Of a stretch of DNA of 64,000 nt, positions 37,011 through 45,861 are shown piece after piece. The stretch's first letter is position 1; each line of letters starts with the position of its first letter. Location: NCBI GenBank assembly GCA_039815055.1, contig JBCCAA010000001.1:1-64000 (forward strand), read 5' to 3'. Position numbers and translations under genes: made by a program. The stretch is from UBA5336 sp039815055 (GTDB lineage Bacteria > Pseudomonadota > Alphaproteobacteria > Caulobacterales > Hyphomonadaceae). A model generated the notes under the pieces. That model was given only the letters and a program-made list of their open reading frames with translations, ran no database searches and was not told the origin of the DNA.

Positions 37011-37943
37011 TCAAGAAAACAGGATGAGTGAGAAATAGCCTTTCTGGTCCTGCCAAACCCGCTCTACCTTCCAGTTGGAGGTGGCGGCCAGTTCACTGAG
37101 CTGGCTCAGCTCGAATTTGCGGGAAATCTCCATAAGGATCCGCTCCCCCTTCGGCATGGAAAAGGCATGATTTGCCAGAGAAACTTGAGTGGCGCGCTCT
37201 GCCACCAGATAGAGTTCCATCCGCGAGGCTGCTTCGTTCCAGACGGCCTCATATCGAAAAGCATCCAGATCGAATGTTGTGCCGAGAGCTGTGTTCAGGT
37301 GGGCCAGACCGTTCAGGATGAATTTCGCAGTCACCCCTTGGCGGTCATCATATGCGTTCTGAAGTATGCGCGGGTCTTTCTTCATATCCGCGCCGAGCAG
37401 GAAGCGACCTTCAGGCCCAAGACTCTTTCGAGCCCGGCTCAGAAAGGTCAGGATTTCGTCATTGGTGAGATTGCCGATGGTCGAGCCCGGAAAGAAACCG
37501 ACCCGCTTTTCTGCCGCACCGGGAAGGCCAGACAGATCGATCTCGCCCGTGAAATCTGCCACAATCGGTGCTACGATGAGGCCGGGAAAGGCTTCGGACA
37601 GGGATTTCGCCGCGTCCTTCAGAAACGGCCCCGACACATCGATCGGTACATAAGCGGCAGGAGATTCAAGGCCGTCCAGCAAGGCTCGCGTTTTCACAAG
37701 CGCGCCCGCGCCATACTCGACAATCACCGCGCCCGGCCCGATTTCCTCAGCCATGTCGCCCAGATGATCTTCGAAGATCTGCCCCTCCGTGCGTGTGAGG
37801 TAGTATTCTGGAAGCTCGGTGATGGCCTCGAACAGTTCTGACCCGAGGCGGTCATAAAGCCACCGAGGCGACAAGCGCTTGGGTGTCTGTGTTAGTCCAG
37901 CCAGAACTTCGGCAATCAAATCTGCATCAAGCGTTGGGTTCAT
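37011..37943 (-). CDS. egtD: L-histidine N-alpha-methyltransferase
   Basis: Trimethylates histidine to hercynine, the first step of ergothioneine synthesis. 310 residues from ATG 37943, which overlaps the egtB stop (TGATG). A longer frame to 37985 would lie inside egtB. Family marks: SPRWLYDRLGSELFEAITELPEYYLTRTE (read across two segments), SAM-binding VIVEYGAGALVKTRALL, FFPGSTIGNL and LLGADMKKDP. Its product is the substrate of EgtB encoded directly upstream, so both steps that commit to ergothioneine are here. No egtA, egtC or egtE is adjacent. Confidence 0.95.
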   Translation of the reverse strand: MNPTLDADLIAEVLAGLTQTPKRLSPRWLYDRLGSELFEAITELPEYYLTRTEGQIFEDHLGDMAEEIGPGAVIVEYGAGALVKTRALLDGLESPAAYVPIDVSGPFLKDAAKSLSEAFPGLIVAPIVADFTGEIDLSGLPGAAEKRVGFFPGSTIGNLTNDEILTFLSRARKSLGPEGRFLLGADMKKDPRILQNAYDDRQGVTAKFILNGLAHLNTALGTTFDLDAFRYEAVWNEAASRMELYLVAERATQVSLANHAFSMPKGERILMEISRKFELSQLSELAATSNWKVERVWQDQKGYFSLILFS

Positions 37944-39217
37944 CAATCGGCATCCCGGGCCAGTCGAAGGCCGGAATATTGCCAACGTTTCTCCGGCTGG
38001 AAGAAATTGCGATAACTTGAACGGATATGGCCATCTGGCGTGGCGCAGGATCCGCCGCGCAGAACCATTTGGCCACTCATGAACTTTCCATTGTACTCGC
38101 CGACCGTTCCATCAAGCGGCTTGTAGCCGGGAAAAGGCAGGAAGGCGCTGGATGTCCATTCCCAGACGTCGCCGAACAATCCCACAGGCGAAGTTTCACC
38201 GCCGCGCTGGGGCCGGGGACGCAGTCGGCCGGAGGTGACGAGATTTCCGGTGACCGGAGTTTTCGCCGCAGCGTGTTCCCATTCGAATTCGGTTGGCAGA
38301 CGCGCACCGATCCAGCTGGCGAAGGCGTCAGCTTCGAAATAGCTGACATGGCAAACCGGTGCAGCATGATCGACCGGCTGGAACCCGCGAAGTGTCATGG
38401 ATTGCCAGGTCGCGTTTTCGTGCGCCCAATAAAGTGGCGCGCTCCATCCGTCCGATTGGACCCGGGCCCAGCCGTCAGACAGCCAGAGTGATGGCGTTAC
38501 ATATCCGCCGTCTTCAATGAACTCGATCCACTCTCCCGCGGTTACGGTTCGGCTCGCCAGTTCGAACGGATGCACCAGCGCCTTATGGCGCGGGCCTTCG
38601 CAGTCGAAATGGAACGTGCCGTCGTCCGCGCCGATATCGACCAGCCCGCCATCAAATTGGTGCCAGGTGAGCGGGTCGGGCTCAACATTGTGCATCGGCA
38701 GGGGTTCGCCGCCGCGATAGGCCGGATGTGTCGGGTTTTGTGCAAAAAGGTGGAGAAGGTCGGTGAGCAAAAGTTCCTGATGCTGTTGTTCGTGGTGCAG
38801 CCCCAGTGTGGCGAGTTCGAGGATGTCAGGGCAATAGCCTCTCAAAAGGGATGACATCGCCTCGTCGACGTGGCGGCGATAGGCGAACACCGTCTCCAGG
38901 CTGGGGCGCGTAATCATGCCGCGCTGGGGCCTGGCGTGCCGCTCGCCAGCGCCTTCATAGTAGGAGTTGAACAGGAAGCCGAAGGCGGGGTCGAACTCTG
39001 TATAGCCGGGCAAATGTGGCTTCAACAGAAACGTTTCGAAAAACCATGTCGTGTGTGCAAGGTGCCATTTGGCCGGGCTGGCATCGTCCATGGATTGCAC
39101 AACGGCATCTGCCTCACTGAGGCCGTCACACAATTGATCGGTGTCAGAACGGACGGCTCGGTATTTGGCGCCAAGATCGGTGTCTGGCCGCCTGCGAGCA
39201 AAGCGGTTATTTTCCAT
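37943..39217 (-). CDS. egtB: Ergothioneine biosynthesis protein EgtB
   Basis: Iron-dependent sulfoxide synthase joining hercynine to a thiol (gamma-Glu-Cys or Cys). 424 residues from ATG 39217 with AGGAGG just upstream. The N-terminal DinB-like part supplies iron ligands in WHLAHTTWFFETF and LGLHHEQQHQELL; the C-terminal FGE-sulfatase domain shows FELASRTVTAGEWIEFI, CHVSYFEADAFASWIGARLPTEFEWE and VLRGGSCATPDGHIRSSYRNFF in pieces. All three iron-binding His positions appear present. Operon with egtD. The product supports protection from oxidative stress. Confidence 0.95.
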   Translation of the reverse strand: MENNRFARRRPDTDLGAKYRAVRSDTDQLCDGLSEADAVVQSMDDASPAKWHLAHTTWFFETFLLKPHLPGYTEFDPAFGFLFNSYYEGAGERHARPQRGMITRPSLETVFAYRRHVDEAMSSLLRGYCPDILELATLGLHHEQQHQELLLTDLLHLFAQNPTHPAYRGGEPLPMHNVEPDPLTWHQFDGGLVDIGADDGTFHFDCEGPRHKALVHPFELASRTVTAGEWIEFIEDGGYVTPSLWLSDGWARVQSDGWSAPLYWAHENATWQSMTLRGFQPVDHAAPVCHVSYFEADAFASWIGARLPTEFEWEHAAAKTPVTGNLVTSGRLRPRPQRGGETSPVGLFGDVWEWTSSAFLPFPGYKPLDGTVGEYNGKFMSGQMVLRGGSCATPDGHIRSSYRNFFQPEKRWQYSGLRLARDAD

Positions 39218-39401
39218 TGTGCCTCCTGGCGACCTCCATAACGGCTCGCGCACTGCTCAGCCAGTGACCATCCTATAACAGTTTTGCAACGCGCCAGCGA
39301 AATATAGGATCAAACCCCGGAGAGGTCGTGCAATCACGGCAGTGGCGGTGTAGAGCAACGTGAAGTGGATGGGGGTCGAAGTCCCTGAGGAGACAAGCGT
39401 T

Positions 39402-40028
39402 TTGGGTGAGATTCATCTGCACAAGGGCGATCTGCCCGATACGATAACCTTTGGGGACATCGTGGCCGTGGACACCGAGGCCATGGGTCTTGATCCCCAC
39501 AGGGATGCTTTGTGCGTCGTTCAGCTTTCTGCCGGCGATGGCACGGCACACCTTGTCCAGTTGGAGCGCGGTTACAATTGTCCCAACCTGAAAGCTCTGT
39601 TGGCAGACACCAAGGTCTTGAAGATCTTTCACTTTGCCCGTTTCGATGTGGCCATGATCAAGGCGCATCTGGGAGTTGATTGCGCGCCGGTCTGGTGCAC
39701 CAAGATCGCGTCTATCCTGGCGCGCACCTATACCGATCAACACGGCCTCAAACATGTCTCCAAAGAGCTGCTCGGCGTTGACCTGTCCAAAGCCCAGCAA
39801 AGCTCGGATTGGGGCCGTGAAGACTTGACCAAGGCGCAGCAGGAATATGCCGCTTCCGATGTCTTTCACCTGCATCAGATCCGCACCGGGCTGCTGGCAA
39901 TGCTGGAGCGCGAGGGTCGTGTCGAGCTTGCCCAGGCGTGCTTCGATTTTCTGCCGGCCCGCGCGGCGCTGGATCTTGCGGGTTGGGCTGGACTGGATGT
40001 GTTCTCCCACAGCCCCCACAGGGGTTAA
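39402..40028 (+). CDS. RNase D-type 3'-5' exonuclease
   Basis: DEDDy exonuclease of about 208 residues, lacking the HRDC domains of full-length RNase D; the short form is common in alphaproteobacteria. Exo I VAVDTEAMGL (D, E), Exo II FHFARFDVAMI (D) and Exo III YAASDVFHL (Y, D) are complete. I prefer TTG 39402, preceded by GAGGAG at 9 bases, since family members begin at IHLHKGDLP. Starts at 39360 (GTG) or 39369 (ATG) are possible. Upstream of lptC on the same strand with a 93-base gap. Confidence 0.9.
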   Translation: MGEIHLHKGDLPDTITFGDIVAVDTEAMGLDPHRDALCVVQLSAGDGTAHLVQLERGYNCPNLKALLADTKVLKIFHFARFDVAMIKAHLGVDCAPVWCTKIASILARTYTDQHGLKHVSKELLGVDLSKAQQSSDWGREDLTKAQQEYAASDVFHLHQIRTGLLAMLEREGRVELAQACFDFLPARAALDLAGWAGLDVFSHSPHRG

Positions 40029-40121
40029 GCGATATATGGACGTGTGCGCTGCAGCAGTGTCACGAACTGAGCGCTTTCTTGCCACGCCCGCATCAGATAG
40101 ACAGAGACCAAGGCCAGCCCA

Positions 40122-40853
40122 ATGGCCCTAACCGAGGCTGATATGACACCAGGGACGACAGCCGAAACAGACATCGCCTGGACGCCGCGGCGCCAGGTAA
40201 CGCTGGAGCAGACGCGCCGGCGAACCCAATTCGTGCGGGTCATGCGGATGGTTTTCACTGCGGGTGCAGCGATTGCAATCGGTGTGATGGCCGGCCCCGT
40301 GATCGCCAATGCCGTGTCAGGGCTTGGAGATGGGCGCCGCAGTTTTGCCGCCAACGAGATCGTCACCATGGTCAATCCGCGGTTCACGGGCCGCGATGCG
40401 TCCGGCGACCCGTATGTGATCACGGCCGAGGAGGCTCAAAGACGCCGCGCGGATGAGCGTGTAATCGATTTGAAAAACCCTAAGCTGATTGACCAGCGCG
40501 GCACGCAGATCACGGCCCCGGAGGGCACGTTCGATCAAAGTTCGCAGACCCTCGACCTCTACCGGGATGTTCGGGTGCGCGACCAGGCAGGTTATAATTT
40601 TCAAAGCACCAGCGCCCGTTTTTACATCACCGAGGGCCGTGTGGTTGGTCTCGAACCGCTTCGCGGCCTGGGGCCTCTGGGCGATATCCGCTCAGACTCC
40701 TATGAAATAACAGAAGATGGTGATGTCATCACCTTCACAGGTAACGTGCAGATGGTGTTTGAAGAAGCACCGCGGCCTGAGCCAGTGGATGACTTAACCG
40801 ATGAGACAATCGATACGAGTGAGTTAGAGGTGATCAATGGTGAAGATGGATAG
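40122..40853 (+). CDS. lptC: LPS export protein LptC
   Basis: Bitopic periplasmic component of the Lpt bridge that passes lipopolysaccharide from LptBFG to LptA. 243 residues: basic N-terminus (TRRRTQFVRVMRM), one membrane helix (VFTAGAAIAIGVMAGPVIA), then the beta-jellyroll with repeated strands (VNPRFTGRDASGDPYVITAEEA, PEGTFDQSSQTLDLYRDVRV by parts). An in-frame ATG at 40143 has its own GAGG and could be the start. It overlaps lptA by 17 bases. Opens the conserved lptC-lptA-lptB-rpoN-hpf-ptsN block. Confidence 0.9.
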   Translation: MALTEADMTPGTTAETDIAWTPRRQVTLEQTRRRTQFVRVMRMVFTAGAAIAIGVMAGPVIANAVSGLGDGRRSFAANEIVTMVNPRFTGRDASGDPYVITAEEAQRRRADERVIDLKNPKLIDQRGTQITAPEGTFDQSSQTLDLYRDVRVRDQAGYNFQSTSARFYITEGRVVGLEPLRGLGPLGDIRSDSYEITEDGDVITFTGNVQMVFEEAPRPEPVDDLTDETIDTSELEVINGEDG

Positions 40854-41379
40854 CCGTTTGGCGCGGTATGTATTGGGGGCTGCCGCATCGGCGTTTCTCC
40901 TGGTCGGGAGCGCATCGGCTCAACTGTCGTCTGAAGGCGGGCCGATCCGTGTGAACGCAGACACGTCTTCAGTGTTGGAGCGTGAACGCCGCGTCGTGGT
41001 CATCGGCAATGTGGACATTGTACAGGGCGATGCGCGACTTCGCGCAGATCAGGTCACGCTGTTTTATTCTGATCGCGATGGTGAAACCGGAGGTGGCGGC
41101 ATTGGCGGCAGCTTCGGAGACATCGAACGCATGACCGCCGTGGGCGACGTCTTTTATGTGACGCCGGATTTGAAAGCCCGGGGCGACACCGGAACCTACA
41201 ATGCCACCACAGACGTCATCACACTGACAGGCGAAGAAGTGGTGCTTATCCGCGGTGAAGACGTCGCCACGGGATGTGAACTGGAATTGAAAGTCGCCGA
41301 AGGGCGCTCCAACCTGAAAGGTTGTGAGGGAGACGGTGTGCGTATTCTGATTATGCCGGAAGGAACGTCAGAGCCGTAA
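40837..41379 (+). CDS. lptA: LPS transport periplasmic protein LptA
   Basis: Periplasmic LPS-carrying bridge protein of 180 residues. The signal peptide LARYVLGAAASAFLLVGSASA precedes the mature start QLSSEGG. The OstA/LptA beta-jellyroll is visible: IRVNADTSSVLERERRVVVIGNVDIVQGDARLRADQVTLFY when joined across strands, then TAVGDVFYVTPDLKARGDTG. A Cys pair late in the sequence (GCELEL and GCEGDG) may form a disulfide. Its start overlaps lptC and it precedes lptB, as expected of one functional unit. Confidence 0.9.
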   Translation: MVKMDSRLARYVLGAAASAFLLVGSASAQLSSEGGPIRVNADTSSVLERERRVVVIGNVDIVQGDARLRADQVTLFYSDRDGETGGGGIGGSFGDIERMTAVGDVFYVTPDLKARGDTGTYNATTDVITLTGEEVVLIRGEDVATGCELELKVAEGRSNLKGCEGDGVRILIMPEGTSEP

Positions 41380-41492
41380 GAAGTTCGCCTGGCAGGGGAA
41401 ATCTCTTCGGCCGCGCTAAAGGCATTTTAATCACGCGGCGTTATGCCCATCTCGTGGGAAGCGGCGCATCGCTGCTTTGAGGAGCCAATGGG

Positions 41493-42227
41493 ATGAACAC
41501 TGCCAGTGAAGGTTTGACGGTCACCGGCCTTGCCAAGTCTTTTGGCAAGCGACAGGTGGTGCACAGTGTGTCACTGGCGCTGCAGCGCGGCGAAGTGGTC
41601 GGCTTGCTTGGCCCCAACGGCGCTGGCAAGACCACCTGCTTCTATATGATCATGGGTCTGATCGCCGCTGATGATGGTGAAATCCGCATCGACGGCGAGG
41701 ATGTTACCGGGCTGCCGATGTACCAGCGGGCCCGGCTCGGCATGGGCTATCTTCCCCAGGAAACATCGATTTTCCGTGGCATGTCTGTGCGCGAAAACGT
41801 GATGTCGGTCGTAGAGCTGTTTGAGAAAGACAAGAAAGTACGGCGCCAACAGGTCGATGCGCTTTTGTCTGAACTCCATATTGATCACCTCGCCGATCAG
41901 TCCTCGACGTCTCTATCTGGCGGTGAACGTCGCCGGGTTGAAATCGCCCGCGCGCTGGCATCGCGCCCGTCCTTTATGCTCCTCGACGAGCCGTTCACCG
42001 GGATTGATCCGTTGGCGGTATCCGACATTTCAGACCTTGTCCGCTTTCTGAAGCAACGCGGCCTTGGCGTACTTATTACCGATCATCAGGTTCGTGAAAC
42101 ACTCCAGATCGTGGATCGCGCCTATGTCATGCACGATGGGGCCGTCCTGTTTGACGGCACGCCTGACAATGTTCTCAACAATGAAGACGTTCGCCGTGTG
42201 TATCTCGGCGATCGGTTTGCTGCCTAG
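41493..42227 (+). CDS. lptB: LPS export ABC transporter ATPase LptB
   Basis: ATP-binding subunit that powers LPS extraction by LptFG. 244 residues with Walker A GPNGAGKTT, Q-loop region LPQETSIFRGM, signature LSGGERRRVEIARAL, Walker B FMLLDEPFTGIDP and H-loop ITDHQVRETL. The family ending VRRVYLGDRF is present. GAGGAG lies just upstream of the ATG. The 113-base gap from lptA leaves room for a separate promoter serving lptB-rpoN-hpf-ptsN. Confidence 0.97.
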   Translation: MNTASEGLTVTGLAKSFGKRQVVHSVSLALQRGEVVGLLGPNGAGKTTCFYMIMGLIAADDGEIRIDGEDVTGLPMYQRARLGMGYLPQETSIFRGMSVRENVMSVVELFEKDKKVRRQQVDALLSELHIDHLADQSSTSLSGGERRRVEIARALASRPSFMLLDEPFTGIDPLAVSDISDLVRFLKQRGLGVLITDHQVRETLQIVDRAYVMHDGAVLFDGTPDNVLNNEDVRRVYLGDRFAA

Positions 42228-42241
42228 AAAGTGTAGTCTCC

Positions 42242-43747
42242 ATGTCCATGCGGCACCGTCTCGATCTGCGCCAAAGCCAATCCCTGGTGATGACGCCGCA
42301 ATTGCAGCAAGCGATTAAGCTGCTGCAGCTGTCGAATATTGAACTCGCCGAATTCGTGGATGCGGAGATCGAAAAGAACCCGCTGCTTCAACGCGGTGAG
42401 GGCGAGGATGGGGCGTCAGGCAATGAAGAGTCATCAGCAAGCGACGATAGCGGACTAAAACTTGATGACTCCAGCGGCCTGAACGAGGCGCGCGAAGCGC
42501 TCGATGCGCCCACTGAGGACGTCTATGAGGCGGGCACAGGCTCTGATGTGGCAACGCCAGCCAATGCGGCTGCTGGGCCGAGCGCAACCACGGACTGGTC
42601 GAAAGCTGGCAACGGCAAATCGATGGGTGAAGACTTCGATCTCGAGGGTACGCTGACCACCGATGTGTCGCTGAGTGAGCATCTCCACAATCAGCTGAAC
42701 ATGTCCGGCCTTGAAGGCGCTGACCGTCTAATTGCCTCGCGGCTCATCGATGAGACGAGCGAAGATGGCTATTGCCGAGCAGAACTCCATGAAGTGGCTG
42801 AAGCGCTTGGCGCAGAGGTTTCTGAAATCGATCGCGTCTTGTCGGTCTGCCAGGGGTTTGATCCCACCGGTGTGATGGCGCGCTCCATCCCCGAGTGTCT
42901 CGCCTTGCAACTGGCTGAGAGAGACCGCCTGGATCCTGCCATGCAGGCGCTTGTAGAGAATCTCGACCTGGTGGCCAAACATGATATCCGTCAGCTGAAA
43001 GAGCTATGCGGTGTCGACCAGGCCGACATCATGGATATGCTGGAAGAGCTGCGGCGCCTGACCCCACGCCCCGGCGCCAGTTTCTCTGGCGAAACCACCG
43101 TAGCGGTCGCGCCGGATGTGTTCGTTCGTGAATTGCCTAGCGGTATGTTTGCGGTGGAGTTGAACGCCGAAACGCTGCCGCGCGTGCTTATGGACCGCGC
43201 TTACTATGCCGAAGTGTCCACGCTTCCCATGCGCGAACAGGAAAAGGAATTCATCACTGATTGCGCGGCTAACGCGACATGGTTGATCAAGTCGCTGGAC
43301 CAGCGAGCTCGGACAATCCTCAAAGTTGCGCGCGAAATTGTGCGCCAGCAGGACGCGTTTTTTGCCCATGGTGTGGCCCATCTGCGGCCGTTGAACCTGA
43401 AACAGGTGGCCGATGCGATCGAGATGCACGAGTCGACAGTCAGTCGGGTTACGTCCAACAAATACATGGCTACACCACGCGGCCTGTTCGAACTTAAGTA
43501 TTTCTTCTCGGCGGCGATTCCGTCGACAGGTGGCGGGGAAGCGCACTCAGCGGAAGCGGTGCGTTACCGAATAAAAACACTGATCGAACAGGAAACCGCA
43601 GCCAACGTTTTGTCAGATGATCAGATCGTTGATATCCTGACAGAATACGGAATTGAGATTGCGCGACGCACTGTCGCGAAATACCGTGAGAGTCTCGGCA
43701 TCCCGTCATCGGTGCAGCGCAGACGTCGGATGCGCCAGACGGCCTGA
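42242..43747 (+). CDS. rpoN: RNA polymerase sigma-54 factor
   Basis: Alternative sigma factor directing transcription from -24/-12 promoters with enhancer-binding ATPases. 501 residues: region I starts LRQSQSLVMTPQLQQAIKLLQ and is followed by an acidic region II, the core-binding domain (GYCRAELHEVAEALGAEVSEID, split) and the DNA-binding domain ending with the RpoN box ARRTVAKYRE at the extreme C-terminus. The start could be either of two Met codons two residues apart. Sits between lptB and hpf, the classic neighbourhood linking rpoN with ribosome hibernation and PTS-Ntr. Confidence 0.97.
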   Translation: MSMRHRLDLRQSQSLVMTPQLQQAIKLLQLSNIELAEFVDAEIEKNPLLQRGEGEDGASGNEESSASDDSGLKLDDSSGLNEAREALDAPTEDVYEAGTGSDVATPANAAAGPSATTDWSKAGNGKSMGEDFDLEGTLTTDVSLSEHLHNQLNMSGLEGADRLIASRLIDETSEDGYCRAELHEVAEALGAEVSEIDRVLSVCQGFDPTGVMARSIPECLALQLAERDRLDPAMQALVENLDLVAKHDIRQLKELCGVDQADIMDMLEELRRLTPRPGASFSGETTVAVAPDVFVRELPSGMFAVELNAETLPRVLMDRAYYAEVSTLPMREQEKEFITDCAANATWLIKSLDQRARTILKVAREIVRQQDAFFAHGVAHLRPLNLKQVADAIEMHESTVSRVTSNKYMATPRGLFELKYFFSAAIPSTGGGEAHSAEAVRYRIKTLIEQETAANVLSDDQIVDILTEYGIEIARRTVAKYRESLGIPSSVQRRRRMRQTA

Positions 43748-43840
43748 TCGGGCACAATGGTCTGGATGGCGGGCACTTCGCTCGCGGACACTTTGGTGCG
43801 TTCAGTTTGCCAGGCCGAACAAAAAGAAAAGGAGGCCGGT

Positions 43841-44443
43841 TTGCAGATCAAAATTGCCGGACGAAACGTCGATCTTGGGGAAGCGCTCCAGGAGCGTATC
43901 GCGGCAGGACTTGAGGGGGCCGTTACAAAGTATTTCGACCGCCCGGGTGATGCCCATGTGACGGTCACCAAAGAGGGCCACCAGTTTGAAGTTGATTTGA
44001 ATCTGCACCTGCCATCCGGAATAACACTTCAATCGGTTGGCCAGGCTGGAGACCCCTACGCGGCGCTGGATGTGTCGCTCTCAAAGATCGAAAAACGGGT
44101 TCGGCGTTATAAAAGTCGGTTGAAAGATCACCATCGCGCGGACCGCTCGCCATTGCCAAGTGAGGATGCGGCAAGTTTTATCCTTGCGCCAGCGTCCGAA
44201 GATGAAGAGGACACGCCAGATTTCATTGCGAATGGCGCTGATGAAACACCGCTGATTGTTGCGGAAGGAAATGCTCAAATTCACACCATGACTGTCTCAG
44301 AAGCTGTCATGCAGCTGGAACTGACAGAAAATCCTGCCCTTATGTTTCGAAATGCTAGGCATAGCGGTCTGAATATGGTCTACCGCCGCGCAGACGGACA
44401 TATCGGCTGGGTCGACCCCAGCGGAGACGACAAAACCCCTTAA
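43841..44443 (+). CDS. hpf: Ribosome hibernation promoting factor, long form
   Basis: Binds and dimerises inactive 70S ribosomes in stationary phase. I place the start at TTG 43841: AAAAGGAGG lies 5 bases before it, and the encoded LQIKIAGRNVDLGEAL is the usual family beginning. The longer frame from 43757 adds an unconserved leader. 200 residues: S30AE domain (IKIAGRNVDLGEALQERI to SKIEKRVRRYKSRL), an acidic linker, and the C-terminal dimerisation domain (IHTMTVSEAVMQLE, ENPALMFRNARHSGLNMVYRR). Lies between rpoN and ptsN as expected. Confidence 0.95.
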   Translation: MQIKIAGRNVDLGEALQERIAAGLEGAVTKYFDRPGDAHVTVTKEGHQFEVDLNLHLPSGITLQSVGQAGDPYAALDVSLSKIEKRVRRYKSRLKDHHRADRSPLPSEDAASFILAPASEDEEDTPDFIANGADETPLIVAEGNAQIHTMTVSEAVMQLELTENPALMFRNARHSGLNMVYRRADGHIGWVDPSGDDKTP

Positions 44444-44453
44444 CGGATCCCCC

Positions 44454-44930
44454 ATGGCGATTGATCTTTCGGACCTGTTGGACCGCGGCGTAACGCTGAT
44501 TGAAAACAGCTGTTCCAGTCGAAAAACATCTATTTTGCGCCTGTCTGGCGCGATGGCAGACAAACTTGACCTCGATGAACGCCAGGTGTTCGAGGCGGTC
44601 ATGCAGCGTGAGCAACTCGGGTCTACCGGCGTTGGAGAAGGCGTTGCGATCCCGCATGCGCGAATGCGCGGCCTTGAAGCGCCCGTGGGCAGCCTGATGC
44701 GATTGTCGGAACCGGTGGAGTTCGATGCCGTCGATGAGCGTCCCTGCGACTTGATATTCATGCTTCTGGCGCCCGACAGCGCCGGCGCGGACCATTTGCG
44801 TGCATTGGCCCAGGTGAGCCGCGCCCTGCGCCGCGCTGATATCCGCGATGCCCTGCGTAAGGCCGACTCAGCAGAAGGCCTACGTCAGGTGCTTTGTCGG
44901 TCCAATGCGGTCAGCAGCTCCGCGGCTTAG
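44454..44930 (+). CDS. ptsN: PTS IIA-like nitrogen regulatory protein PtsN
   Basis: EIIA-Ntr phosphoprotein of 158 residues in the nitrogen PTS branch, controlling K+ and nitrogen physiology by phosphorylation at a conserved His. The acceptor is H68 in GVAIPHARM. Other family sequence: DKLDLDERQVFEAVMQREQLGSTGVG (by parts), VEFDAVDERPCDLIFMLLAP and HLRALAQVSRALR. It ends the lpt-rpoN-hpf-ptsN block; a strong terminator follows 16 bases after the stop. Confidence 0.95.
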   Translation: MAIDLSDLLDRGVTLIENSCSSRKTSILRLSGAMADKLDLDERQVFEAVMQREQLGSTGVGEGVAIPHARMRGLEAPVGSLMRLSEPVEFDAVDERPCDLIFMLLAPDSAGADHLRALAQVSRALRRADIRDALRKADSAEGLRQVLCRSNAVSSSAA

Positions 44931-44946
44931 TGTTGTTGAGGCAATA

Positions 44947-44972
44947 GAAAACCCACTGTTCGCAGTGGGTTT
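44947..44972 (+). terminator. Intrinsic terminator after ptsN, probably bidirectional
   Basis: Perfect 11-bp stem AAAACCCACTG/CAGTGGGTTTT with a TTCG tetraloop. The A-run on the left and T-run on the right allow it to stop both ptsN transcripts and those of the convergent DUF1150 gene. Confidence 0.9.
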
Positions 44973-44994
44973 TCATCGTTAAGGCCGATTGCTC

Positions 44995-45234
44995 TTAGTG
45001 CAGGCTGGTCGGGACCAATTTATGGGCTCTGGCGGCCGCGAAAGCTGCATCGCGGCCTTCAACGATCGCAAGGCGCTGGCCGTCGGAATTATGGACTGCG
45101 AACAAATCGTCCAGGGCGTCCAGTTCAGCAATCGCATTGGCGGGCAGGATGTGTTCCAACTCCGCTTCTGAAATGGGGCGCACGTAAACCAGCGTGTTTC
45201 CATCCGCTCCGATGGGTGTGTTTGTCTCTGTCAT
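44995..45234 (-). CDS. DUF1150 family protein
   Basis: Small protein of 79 residues from ATG 45234, with GGAAGGTG upstream. The family is confined to alphaproteobacteria and has no known function. Conserved text: LVYVRPISEAELEHIL, ALDDLFAVHNSDGQRLAIVEGRDAAFAAARAHKLVPTSLH in parts. It converges on ptsN across the terminator. In many genomes it neighbours a small heat-shock gene; here the upstream side instead opens into the integrase element. Confidence 0.85.
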   Translation of the reverse strand: MTETNTPIGADGNTLVYVRPISEAELEHILPANAIAELDALDDLFAVHNSDGQRLAIVEGRDAAFAAARAHKLVPTSLH

Positions 45235-45315
45235 CGTCGTCACCTTCCATTCAAGACAGGTCGTCGAAGACATGAATGCTGGCGTTCGGTTCTGCTTAGG
45301 CAGCAACCTGACCAA

Positions 45316-45861
45316 CCATGTCTGACTATAAGGTGGTGGCCCTTTCGCAGGGCTTCAAGCGATGAAGTTAAGGCCATTCAGTGGCGCTCACGTTTGCCTG
45401 CGATTCAGGCTAGAACGCTCAAAATCGGGCGATTTTGGGAAAAAGATCGGTCTTTAAGACAGTCCGGGCCTTCCTTTTGTCGAGCAACCTTCAGCTCGAC
45501 CCATCGCGAAACTGCAGGGCCCCAGCGGGTGATGAGGGGTAAAAGCTCGAACCGGAACCCGCGCTATGGGTTAGTGGGCGGCACCGCGCTAAAAATATTT
45601 GGTGGAGGTGAGAGGATACTCCTCGAACCGACAAAGCCGCGACTGCGGCTCGGGCAGTCAGCCCGCCCCGCCGGAGGGCCATCGGCCCAAGAGGCATAAA
45701 ATGGTGGAGCCAGGCAACACAACACCAGCTACTACTCGATCCAGTTGAGTAACCTAATGCCCTAAAATCTTGATATTTAACACCGGTTTGAACTTGACCA
45801 AGTACCCTCAAATACGCCCTACTGCTCTAGCCTTTTGTGGTATAAAGTGAGGGATGAAAAC
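45316..45861. other. Non-coding stretch between DUF1150 and the integrase, with GC-rich hairpins
   Basis: About 545 bases with no believable gene. The segment 45500-45720 holds a series of strong hairpins: AGCCGC-GACT-GCGGCT, then CGGGC-AGTCA-GCCCG, then GGGCC-ATC-GGCCC. TGGTGGAG occurs twice (45600-45607 and 45702-45709); read on the minus strand it is CTCCACCA, like the 3' end of a tRNA or tmRNA. I could not fold a complete tRNA or find a tmRNA tag sequence. It may be an unrecognised structural RNA or a relic attachment region. Confidence 0.4.

Noticed and set aside
45500..45720. tmRNA or tRNA gene next to the integrase
   Set aside because: CTCCACCA-like ends are present on the minus strand, but I could not form an acceptor stem or T-arm, and no tag-coding sequence (ANDN-type) is visible. 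Kept only as an unresolved structured region.
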